NCBI GenBank assembly: GCA_021106995.1
Contig: JAIOTG010000035.1
Coordinates: 1 to 5,078 of the forward strand
Source of the DNA: a bacterium
GTDB taxonomy: Bacteria > Patescibacteriota > Patescibacteriia > Patescibacteriales > JAGXOH01
Length of the DNA stretch: 5,078 nt
Direction of reading: 5' to 3'
Shown: positions 1-4,345 of the stretch, in pieces
Numbering within the stretch: position 1 is the stretch's first letter
How the letters are laid out: every line of letters begins with the position of its first letter
Program-made: the position numbers and the translations under genes
The notes under the pieces: generated by a model
What the model was told of the DNA's origin: nothing
Databases searched by the model: none
Seen by the model: only the letters and a program-made list of their open reading frames with translations

Positions 1-345
1 ATGACGATTACTAGAGGATACTATCTGCTGATTTACGCGCAAAAGTACCATTTGAACAATTCGCATAGTATTTTCGTCCGTAACACGGATCCCATCTTTA
101 AATATAGATTTAATACCCATTTCACTTAAAAAGTCATCTATATCCCTACCTCCCCCGTGAACTATAATCGGCTTCATTCCGACCATCTTTAAAAGTGCGA
201 TGTCTCTTGCAAAACTATCCAATAATCGAGGCTCATGCATTGCGCTTCCACCCAATTTGAGAACAATAGTCTTACCAAACCACTGCTTTATATATGGTAA
301 CGCAGTTACTAATATTTTAGCATTTTTCTCATCAATTTTATTCAT
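1..345 (-). CDS. argB: N-acetylglutamate kinase, N-terminal part (runs off the window)
   Basis: N-acetylglutamate kinase phosphorylates N-acetyl-L-glutamate with ATP, the second step of arginine/ornithine biosynthesis in the cytoplasm. The visible 115 codons hold KLGGSAM (residues 30-36, with the phosphate-binding Lys and glycine loop), VHGGGRDI (62-69, substrate loop), GIRVTD (85-90) and the TM..V.MVL helix, then NQQIV and NRH, where the family continues with a Gly pair. Residues 9-25 (ending ALPYIKQWFGK) match the extra N-terminal helix of arginine-inhibited hexameric enzymes of the Pseudomonas/Thermotoga type, so feedback inhibition by arginine is likely by inference. The family usually has HGGGPQI; here Pro-Gln is Arg-Asp. 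The ATG at 345 is supported by GAGGTGG with a 5-nt spacer. Full enzymes are about 280-300 aa, so roughly 40% is present. Identification is firm; an arginine pathway is not universal in small-genome bacteria. Confidence 0.95.
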   Translation of the reverse strand, partial: MNKIDEKNAKILVTALPYIKQWFGKTIVLKLGGSAMHEPRLLDSFARDIALLKMVGMKPIIVHGGGRDIDDFLSEMGIKSIFKDGIRVTDENTMRIVQMVLLRVNQQIVSSSNRH

Positions 346-384
346 TATATCCACCTCGCTTTTTATTGGTTTTTTTATATACAA

Positions 385-407
385 AAGGTATTATACCTTG
401 GATTATA
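385..407 (-). promoter_or_regulatory. Probable argB promoter region with palindrome over the -10 box
   Basis: On the minus strand two TATAAT hexamers occur 12 bp apart (407-402 and 395-390), 45-60 bp upstream of the argB start. The proximal one sits inside a perfect palindrome, AAGGTAT-T-ATACCTT (385-399), which looks like a repressor operator. No good -35 fits either box: TTGTTC at 420-415 is 19 bp from the proximal one. A clean TTGACA at 454-449 pairs only with a poor TAAATT. The palindrome does not match the known ArgR box (TGAAT/ATTCA arms). Promoter position is tentative. Confidence 0.4.
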
Positions 408-481
408 TTGTAATGAACAACATTAAAATTTATCACAATTCAACAATCTGTCAAACATATATAATTTAATCTAAAATATAA

Positions 482-524
482 AAATTAAAATAAAAACGTC
501 AGTCACAAATCAATGCAACTGACG
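482..524 (-). terminator. Intrinsic terminator downstream of the 119-aa membrane protein gene
   Basis: CGTCAGT (524-518) pairs with ACTGACG (503-497). The stem can be extended inward by two G-U and two Watson-Crick pairs (TGCA/TGTG side), giving an 11-bp stem with a 6-nt loop. It is followed on the minus strand by TTTTTATTTTAATTTT. It lies about 40 bp past the TAA of the gene ending at 564 and separates it from the argB control region. Confidence 0.8.
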
Positions 525-563
525 CTCAAAAATATTTAATCTTTATTCCTTCATAAAAATTTT

Positions 564-923
564 TTATTCAGGTATTTTTATTAGATCAACATCATTCCAT
601 TCATCAAGAGAAAAAATATCAAGTATCCAGCTACTGTTATATTTTTTATATTTTATAATGATTTGATTCCAATAAAAAATTTGGCTCAAAATATCCGGAG
701 GTATTTTATTGTCCGATTTTACGATTAATTTTAAATCACTTCTCGCTTGTTCAATCTGTGCCAATTCTGAAGAATATAACAAATGAATACATAGCGCGGG
801 TAACAATGCTGAAATTATTAACATAAACAAAGCAAGACCGATAACACGGGTAATGAGGGGAAGAGTATAATTTTTCATTCGACAATAATTTGCATACGAC
901 ATCCATGGAAAACATTTTTTCAT
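564..923 (-). CDS. Small membrane-anchored hypothetical protein, 119 aa
   Basis: I do not recognise this protein. It has a short N-terminal segment with Cys4 and Cys14 and several Lys/Arg, one long hydrophobic stretch at about residues 22-50 (one transmembrane helix, possibly a hairpin because Pro42 breaks it), and a 70-residue soluble tail. The tail is mixed-charge and aromatic-rich (QIFYWNQ at 81-87) and ends in an acidic DEWNDVDLIKIPE segment. Positive charge before the helix suggests the tail lies outside the membrane. The ATG at 923 has AAAGGAT about 6 nt upstream; Met16 (878) is a possible alternative start that would keep the helix. It has its own likely promoter (988-1016) and a terminator (482-524), so it is an independent single-gene unit. 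It sits among tRNA-derived fragments, which suggests an accessory gene. Function unknown. Confidence 0.72.
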   Translation of the reverse strand: MKKCFPWMSYANYCRMKNYTLPLITRVIGLALFMLIISALLPALCIHLLYSSELAQIEQARSDLKLIVKSDNKIPPDILSQIFYWNQIIIKYKKYNSSWILDIFSLDEWNDVDLIKIPE

Positions 924-983
924 CTCAGATCCTTTCTTTTTTAAAGATTAAAAAATAAAAAGAGCAACAAAAAAAATATAACA

Positions 984-1011
984 AAAAACTATAGCATTAA
1001 CCATAGTTTTT
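984..1011 (-). terminator. Palindromic hairpin after the 127-aa gene
   Basis: AAAAACTAT (984-992) and ATAGTTTTT (1003-1011) form a perfect 9-bp stem with a 10-nt loop, so either strand gives A-run, stem, U-run. On the minus strand it lies 38 bp past the stop of the gene ending at 1049 and is followed by TGTTATATTTTTTTT, a plausible intrinsic terminator. The same bases contain the -10 box of the next gene's promoter, so terminator and promoter are interleaved. Confidence 0.55.
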
Positions 1012-1016
1012 GTCAA
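988..1016 (-). promoter_or_regulatory. Sigma70-type promoter for the 119-aa gene
   Basis: TTGACA (1016-1011), a 17-bp spacer, then TATAGT (993-988) on the minus strand: a consensus -35 and a one-mismatch -10 at ideal spacing. The predicted start near 981 gives a 5' leader of about 58 nt before the ATG at 923. The inverted repeat 984-1011 covers the spacer and the -10 box, so it could also act as an operator. Confidence 0.62.
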
Positions 1017-1023
1017 ATAATTA

Positions 1024-1056
1024 CTCGAGGTCGTGGATGATGTTCAAACTAAGATT
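1024..1056 (-). repeat. tRNA 3'-end-like repeat, copy B (overlaps the 127-aa gene's stop)
   Basis: This 33-bp stretch matches 1555-1587 at 26 of 33 positions by hand count, mostly with transitions. On the minus strand it ends CCACGACCTCGAG, resembling the 3' half of a tRNA (T-stem, acceptor strand, discriminator G) in the same orientation as tRNA-Gln. The T-loop-like GTTTGAAC is displaced by an extra few bases, so it is not a functional tRNA. It includes the TAG stop (1051-1049) and the last codons of the 127-aa gene, a position reminiscent of a recombination site at a cassette end. Confidence 0.6.
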
Positions 1057-1432
1057 GCATTACATTTAAAAAGTCCGTCTTATTGACTCGATCAATTAAT
1101 CTATGAGCATATAACATTTCTTCAGGAGTATAAATATAAATTATTTTATACTTCCCGGAAGTAATTTGATTTACGTTGTCGTGAGAAACTTCGATAACAT
1201 AAACTAAGCCCCAATACAACCACTTACCGTCAATATTTTGTGCTAAAAAATTTCTCACTGGAGGTAATTGATACACTCTAATTCCTGATTTGTCTTTAAA
1301 TTCAAAAATCCTATCCTTAAAATCAGATACAGGGAACGGAGTAATTTTATGTTTTTCATAATCTAATTCCTTTGGAAACCCTTGTTCTATGGATATTTGT
1401 AAAGTATCATTTATTTCAATCAAACTTCCCAT
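1049..1432 (-). CDS. Hypothetical protein, 127 aa
   Basis: I do not recognise this protein and see no known motif. It looks soluble, with no signal peptide or membrane helix. The composition is typical of a globular alpha/beta fold: alternating hydrophobic strands at about residues 63-83 (FLAQNIDGKWLYWGLVYVIEV) and 93-101 (KYKIIYIYT), then a helix from TPEEMLYAHRLID. The strand after GKWLYW followed by KIIYIYTPEEM suggests a small ligand- or protein-binding beta-sheet domain, but that is only an impression. No SD precedes the ATG at 1432. Upstream lie a tRNA 3' fragment (1488-1507) and a promoter-like block shared with the mini-transcript (1458-1473). Its TAG stop lies inside the tRNA-like repeat 1024-1056. 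This context suggests an accessory cassette gene. Confidence 0.72.
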   Translation of the reverse strand: MGSLIEINDTLQISIEQGFPKELDYEKHKITPFPVSDFKDRIFEFKDKSGIRVYQLPPVRNFLAQNIDGKWLYWGLVYVIEVSHDNVNQITSGKYKIIYIYTPEEMLYAHRLIDRVNKTDFLNVMQS

Positions 1433-1457
1433 ATTATTATTTTAATTAATTTGTAAC

Positions 1458-1473
1458 TAAACTATATCATACT
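1458..1473 (-). repeat. Promoter-block duplicate upstream of the 127-aa gene
   Basis: This 16-bp stretch (AGTATGATATAGTTTA on the minus strand) is identical to 1754-1734 apart from a 5-nt gap inside the -10 region of that promoter. It lies 26-41 bp upstream of the 127-aa start. The TATGAT and TATAGT it contains could serve as a -10, but no convincing -35 is at 17 bp (TTGTCG is 20 bp away). It could be a decayed or altered copy of the same promoter. Confidence 0.4.
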
Positions 1474-1487
1474 CAAAATAATATAAC

Positions 1488-1507
1488 ACCCCGACAAGGA
1501 TCCGAAC
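1488..1507 (-). repeat. Decayed tRNA 3' fragment (T-arm plus acceptor strand)
   Basis: On the minus strand this reads GTTCGGATCCTTGTCGGGGT. GTTCGGATCCTTGT matches the real tRNA-Gln T-arm (1848-1835) at 13 of 14 positions. The following CGGGGTG differs from tRNA-Gln's CCCCGAG but looks like another tRNA's 3' acceptor strand. No 5' half, D-arm or anticodon arm is present, so it is a fragment rather than a gene. Orientation is the same as tRNA-Gln. Confidence 0.6.
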
Positions 1508-1519
1508 TAAAATACACAC

Positions 1520-1547
1520 AAAAACGCCCGTAAAATAAGGCGTTTTT
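1520..1547. terminator. Symmetric intrinsic terminator hairpin
   Basis: AAAAACGCC (1520-1528) and GGCGTTTTT (1539-1547) form a perfect 9-bp stem with a GC core and a 10-nt loop. With A-run and U-run flanks it should work in both directions. On the minus strand it follows tRNA-like copy A (1555-1587) and precedes the control region of the 127-aa gene, insulating that gene from upstream transcription. Confidence 0.78.
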
Positions 1548-1554
1548 GACGATG

Positions 1555-1587
1555 CTCGGGGTCGTGGACGACGTTAGAACTGAAATT
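1555..1587 (-). repeat. tRNA 3'-end-like repeat, copy A
   Basis: Partner of the 1024-1056 copy (26 of 33 identical). On the plus strand it opens CTCGGGG exactly like the acceptor end of tRNA-Gln (1828-1834 region), then diverges to TCGTGGACGACG in place of ACAAGGATTCG. It contains the inverted repeat GTCGT-GG-ACGAC (1562-1573). In copy B the two differing bases are both C to T, which keeps G-U pairing on a plus-strand RNA. On the minus strand it lies between two terminators (1602-1632 and 1520-1547), with no credible gene of its own. Confidence 0.6.
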
Positions 1588-1594
1588 CATACAA

Positions 1595-1632
1595 AATAAA
1601 AAACCCGCTTATTAATATTTTTTTAGCGGGTT
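1595..1632 (-). terminator. Strong intrinsic terminator of the mini-transcript
   Basis: AACCCGCT (1632-1625) pairs perfectly with AGCGGGTT (1609-1602) across a 15-nt A/T-rich loop and is followed on the minus strand by TTTTATTTTG. It lies 14 nt past the stop codon of the 15-codon ORF, so it ends that transcript. The plus-strand reading also gives a U-rich tail (GTGTTTTTTATT), so weaker reverse activity is possible. Confidence 0.85.
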
Positions 1633-1735
1633 GTGTTTTTTATTGTTTATAGGTTTGCTACCGAAGTAGCCAGATCATAGATCTTGATACCCATTTTGGC
1701 ACCTCCTTTTTTTGTTTGTTATTTTTTTATTGTTA
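1602..1735 (-). ncRNA. Candidate structured small RNA (about 130 nt) with embedded mini-ORF
   Basis: A complete small transcription unit: near-consensus promoter at 1742-1770, predicted start near 1735, A-rich leader, SD, then closely spaced local inverted repeats and a terminator. The hairpins on the minus strand are GGTGCC/GGTATC (1703-1698 with 1691-1686, two G-U pairs, start codon in the loop and the SD partly in the stem), AGATC/GATCT (1684-1680 with 1676-1672, 3-nt loop) and GCTAC-TTCG-GTAGC (1670-1657, the very stable C(UUCG)G tetraloop). The core is about 40% GC within a far more AT-rich flank, as expected when structure is selected. It may be a non-coding RNA, a coding RNA for the 15-residue peptide, or a dual-function RNA. 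I do not recognise a described family. Confidence 0.55.
1647..1694 (-). CDS. 15-codon mini-ORF with perfect Shine-Dalgarno
   Basis: The ATG at 1694 is preceded, after a 5-nt spacer, by AGGAGGTG (1707-1700), the strongest SD in the window. The peptide reads MGIKIYDLATSVANL and ends at TAA (1649-1647), just before a terminator. The codons (ATC, AAG, CTG, GGT) are less AT-biased than those of neighbouring genes, and the sequence also folds into hairpins, so coding and structural constraint cannot be separated here. It could be a translated micropeptide, a ribosome-binding decoy, or part of a structured RNA. It is not a leader peptide of a downstream gene in any obvious way, since the terminator closes the unit. 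Confidence 0.5.
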   Translation of the reverse strand: MGIKIYDLATSVANL

Positions 1736-1770
1736 AACTATATAATATCATACTAATAAAATTTTGTCAA
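1734..1770 (-). promoter_or_regulatory. Near-consensus sigma70 promoter of the mini-transcript
   Basis: TTGACA (1770-1765), an exact 17-bp spacer, then TATTAT (1747-1742), with TG one base upstream of the -10 (extended -10). This is the best promoter in the window. The segment 1754-1734 recurs with a 5-nt gap at 1473-1458, upstream of the 127-aa gene. Confidence 0.8.
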
Positions 1771-1790
1771 TAGCTAGTTATGATTAAATA

Positions 1791-1820
1791 AAAAAAATAG
1801 CTAAAAATAACTATTTTTTT
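1791..1820 (-). terminator. Palindromic terminator after tRNA-Gln
   Basis: AAAAAAATAG (1791-1800) and CTATTTTTTT (1811-1820) form a perfect 10-bp stem with a 10-nt loop. It is almost entirely A/T but has a long U-run. It lies 7 bp past the 3' end of the tRNA, so it probably ends the dnaX-patatin-tRNA transcript. It is symmetric, so it could also act on plus-strand transcription. Confidence 0.65.
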
Positions 1821-1827
1821 ATATTTG

Positions 1828-1898
1828 CTCGGGGACAAGGATTCGAACCCTGATTTACGGGACCAGAACCCGCTGTCCTACCATTAGACGATCCCCGA
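1828..1898 (-). tRNA. tRNA-Gln (CUG anticodon)
   Basis: A complete 71-nt cloverleaf: acceptor TCGGGGA/TCCCCGA (7 bp), D-stem GTCT/GGAC, anticodon stem GCGGG/CCCGT with loop TTCTGGT (anticodon CTG at 1866-1864), a 4-nt variable region, and T-arm CAGGG-TTCGAAT-CCTTG. The weak U1-A72 pair and discriminator G73 are the usual identity elements of bacterial tRNA-Gln. CCA is not encoded, so it must be added after transcription. It starts 4 bp past the patatin-like gene's stop with no promoter between, so it is probably cut from that mRNA. It reads the CAG codon. Confidence 0.96.
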
Positions 1899-1902
1899 AA
1901 TA

Positions 1903-2715
1903 TTATAATCCTAACTTTTTCCTGATTTCTGGTAAAGCTTCTTCGGTTGCCCTTTCTCCTGATCTAATAAATTTATCTATATCATAAAACTTAAAACTAT
2001 CAACAGTTCCTCTGAGCTCGGGCTTTATTAAAATGACATTTTTATTACTACTTACATTATTTTTAGCAGTCTGACTTCTAATTATCTCATAGGACTGAAC
2101 CAAGCTAGTAATCATGCTCGGAATTTTATCAAATTTAACCTCTCTTTTTATAATTAAATCAACCGCTATAATAACGTCCATGCCTGCTTTTTCTAAAACA
2201 CTGACTGGAGTGCAATTTACCACGCCTCCATCTACTAAATATTTATCTCCTATTTTTACCGGAGGAAAAATTCCAGGCACACTGACGCTAGCTCTAACCG
2301 CGCGAGCCAAATTACCATCTTTTATAAAAACCTCTTCTCCATTAGCCAAATCGGTGGCAGTTATACATAGCGGAATTTTAGTATCTTTAAATTCTTTTTT
2401 TTCCAAAAACTTATTTATATATTTTTCTGCCTTCTTACCCTTTAAAATAGACCTTTTAGGATTAGCTAAATCAAGCATTTTTTTTACAGCTTTTCTTTTA
2501 TTAAACGTCACTGCCTCTTCCTCCATCTCTTTCACGCTCAACCCAACAGCATAACAGGCACCTATAAAAGCGCCCATGCTAACACCGGCTAAATAATCAA
2601 TTTTTATTCCCTCTCTTTCTAAAACTTTTAAAACACCTACATGAGCCAAGCCTCGGGCACCACCTCCACCTAATGCCAAACCTACTTTTAAATTTTTACC
2701 ATCTAAATTATCCAT
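1903..2715 (-). CDS. Patatin-like phospholipase (RssA/NTE family), 270 aa
   Basis: A cytoplasmic serine hydrolase of the patatin family, predicted to cleave acyl ester bonds of phospholipids or lysophospholipids; the true substrate is unknown. All catalytic elements are present: the glycine-rich oxyanion loop GGGGARG (17-22 region), the nucleophile elbow GVSMG with Ser46, the RASVSVPGIFPPV block (141-153), and DGG with catalytic Asp162 (Ser-Asp dyad). There is no signal peptide or membrane helix. The length is normal for the bacterial RssA-type single-domain proteins. The ATG (2715) immediately follows the dnaX TAG, so the two genes abut and are probably translationally coupled; no good SD is seen (AAGGG lies about 18 nt upstream). 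tRNA-Gln follows 4 bp after the TAA. The fold is certain; a role in lipid turnover or scavenging is inference. Confidence 0.94.
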   Translation of the reverse strand: MDNLDGKNLKVGLALGGGGARGLAHVGVLKVLEREGIKIDYLAGVSMGAFIGACYAVGLSVKEMEEEAVTFNKRKAVKKMLDLANPKRSILKGKKAEKYINKFLEKKEFKDTKIPLCITATDLANGEEVFIKDGNLARAVRASVSVPGIFPPVKIGDKYLVDGGVVNCTPVSVLEKAGMDVIIAVDLIIKREVKFDKIPSMITSLVQSYEIIRSQTAKNNVSSNKNVILIKPELRGTVDSFKFYDIDKFIRSGERATEEALPEIRKKLGL

Positions 2716-4332
2716 CTAATTTACTATTTTACCCTTAAAAGTCCTTAAAATATCATCTATTACTTCGCCATTTTTCTTATTATCATCGCCATCTTTGGCA
2801 TCAACAGAACTGTCAACACCTTCTTTTTCACCTTCTTTTTCTCTAATATTATTTTCATTATTATTGTTTATCTCTATTTTCTCGTCCACATTTGTTTCAA
2901 TAGCTAGCTTACTTCCAAATACTTCGTTTAAAGTTTTTTCTACTAACTCTTTAATATTACTATCATCAAGTCTTTCTTTGTGAAACTTATACTTAAAACT
3001 CAAGCAAAGTTTGCCATCTTTATTTATTTCACGAGGCTTACAGGCCCTGAGAATAAAAGATAAGGAGTGATTGTGTGTTTTTACTTTAGCTAAAACTTCG
3101 CTCCACTTTGCTAGAATATAATCTATTTTGATGTTCTCATTGCTTAAATCTACTTTATTATCCTTTTTTACTTCAATCTCTTCACTCTTTTTAGTTCCAC
3201 CACTTGTGATGCTAGGTTGAGCAGGGATAATGCCAGTATTATCAAGACAAAGCTCAACCACCGCCAGCTCTAAAGGAAGTTGAATTATGAAACTACTTCT
3301 TACGGGATTTCTAATTAATAAAAATTTATTTAAAAATTTTATTAATTGATTTACAGCTACTTTAGATGAAACGTTGTTTATTTTCATCTCTAAATTTTCA
3401 CCCAATTCCAAACCTATACTCTCTTCTAAACCAGGGCTTACTTTACTTATTAAAATCTTTCTTAATATTTCAATTAAATCACTAATAAAAGCTTTTAAAT
3501 CAACCCCTTCGTCTACTAGTTTATTAATAAGCCTTATTGCGCTAGCTGAATCTTTTTTTTCCAACATTTCTATTAAATTAACAATCTCACCTATATCACT
3601 TCTGGGGATTATTAAGTCAGCCTCTTTTTGAGTTATATTTTTACCTGAAATAGCAACAATTTGCCCCAAAAGACTCTCAGCATCTCTCATATGACCCTCT
3701 GAATGTCTCGCTATTGATTCTAAAATATTTTTGTCAGCCCTTATCTCTTCCTTTTGAATTATATATTTTAGTTTTGCAACAACGTCACTAACGTTAATCT
3801 TTTTAAAATCAAATCTCTGGCACCTTGAAATAATAGTACTTGGCATCTTATGGACTTCAGTGGTACACAAAATAAAAATTACATTTTCAGGAGGCTCTTC
3901 TAAAGTCTTTAAAAGTGCGTTAAAAGCGGAAATTGAAAGCATGTGAACCTCATCAATTATAAAAACCTTATATTTTCTACTAGACGGAGAAATTCTAGAT
4001 TGAGCAATTATATTTTCTCTTACATTATCCACCCCCGTATGACTAGCAGCATCTATCTCCATAACATCTAAGCTACTTCCATTGGTAATTTCTTCACAAG
4101 CTTCACACTCGTTACAAGGATTAGAATTATCATCTTTTCTCTTCAAACAATTAATAGACTTAGCAAAAACTCTAGCCAAGGTAGTTTTGCCGACTGCTCT
4201 GGGTCCGCAAAAAAGATAAGCATGGGATATGTTTAAGGACTGAATTTGATTTACTAAGGTTATTTTTATAGCTTTTTGCACTACAACTTGCTCAAAATTT
4301 TGAGGTCTGTATTTTCTATATAATGTTGCCAT
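2716..4332 (-). CDS. dnaX: DNA polymerase III subunit gamma/tau, 538 aa
   Basis: The AAA+ motor of the clamp loader, which opens and places the beta clamp on primed DNA; the long tau form also ties the loader to the polymerase. In order: MATLYRKYRPQNFEQVV N-terminus, Walker A GPRAVGKTT (43-51), a zinc module with Cys62, Cys73, Cys76 and Cys79, Walker B VFIIDEVH (123-130), sensor 1 around ILCTTE (154-159), the SRC arginine finger (169-171), sensor 2 GHMRDAES (213-220), the collar domain to about 365, a low-complexity linker (about 371-400), and a tau-type C-terminal domain (about 401-480). An Asn/Glu/Lys-rich tail ends in DDILRTFKGKIV. The family start MATLYRKYRP gives ATG 4332; an in-frame TTG at 4368 would overlap the upstream gene and add 12 atypical residues. 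There is no SD. The upstream gene ends 13 bp before. The Walker A has Ala where most DnaX proteins have Gly. See the frameshift site at 3158-3169. Confidence 0.96.
   Translation of the reverse strand: MATLYRKYRPQNFEQVVVQKAIKITLVNQIQSLNISHAYLFCGPRAVGKTTLARVFAKSINCLKRKDDNSNPCNECEACEEITNGSSLDVMEIDAASHTGVDNVRENIIAQSRISPSSRKYKVFIIDEVHMLSISAFNALLKTLEEPPENVIFILCTTEVHKMPSTIISRCQRFDFKKINVSDVVAKLKYIIQKEEIRADKNILESIARHSEGHMRDAESLLGQIVAISGKNITQKEADLIIPRSDIGEIVNLIEMLEKKDSASAIRLINKLVDEGVDLKAFISDLIEILRKILISKVSPGLEESIGLELGENLEMKINNVSSKVAVNQLIKFLNKFLLIRNPVRSSFIIQLPLELAVVELCLDNTGIIPAQPSITSGGTKKSEEIEVKKDNKVDLSNENIKIDYILAKWSEVLAKVKTHNHSLSFILRACKPREINKDGKLCLSFKYKFHKERLDDSNIKELVEKTLNEVFGSKLAIETNVDEKIEINNNNENNIREKEGEKEGVDSSVDAKDGDDNKKNGEVIDDILRTFKGKIVN
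3158..3169 (-). promoter_or_regulatory. Candidate programmed -1 frameshift site in dnaX (gamma form)
   Basis: The minus strand reads A_AAA_AAG (3169-3163) in the correct zero-frame phase (GTA AAA AAG, codons 388-390). A -1 slip yields GGA then TAA (3160-3158), so the shifted product would be 391 residues ending KKG. It would keep the whole AAA+ core and collar but lack the tau C-terminus. The heptamer, the quick stop after one codon and the domain boundary all match E. coli dnaX. I see no strong upstream SD or downstream stem-loop stimulator, so efficiency is uncertain. Slippage of RNA polymerase on the A6 run is an alternative route, as described for Thermus dnaX. Confidence 0.55.
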
Positions 4333-4345
4333 ATTTTTAAAATTA

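Noticed and set aside
200..469. 89-codon open frame on the plus strand
   Set aside because: It is antisense to the argB start and its control region, and has no SD or recognisable protein.
1024..1587. Integron attC sites
   Set aside because: The conserved core sites RYYYAAC and GTTRRRY are not met at either copy, and no integrase is present. Resemblance to tRNA 3' ends explains them better.
1506..1590. Short minus-strand open frame (about 26 codons) starting in tRNA-like copy A
   Set aside because: It runs through the terminator hairpin 1520-1547, has no SD, and its codons are dictated by the repeat and hairpin.
2114..2554. 146-codon open frame on the plus strand
   Set aside because: It is antisense to the patatin-like gene, whose catalytic motifs are intact. 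The plus-strand product has no motif and a Ser/Leu/Phe-rich mirror composition.
3183..3192. Second possible slippery run in dnaX, ACT AAA AAG AGT GAA, resembling the bases after the E. coli site
   Set aside because: The heptamer would be T_AAA_AAG, so the P-site Lys tRNA would have to re-pair with TAA. The true A_AAA_AAG is about 20 nt downstream.
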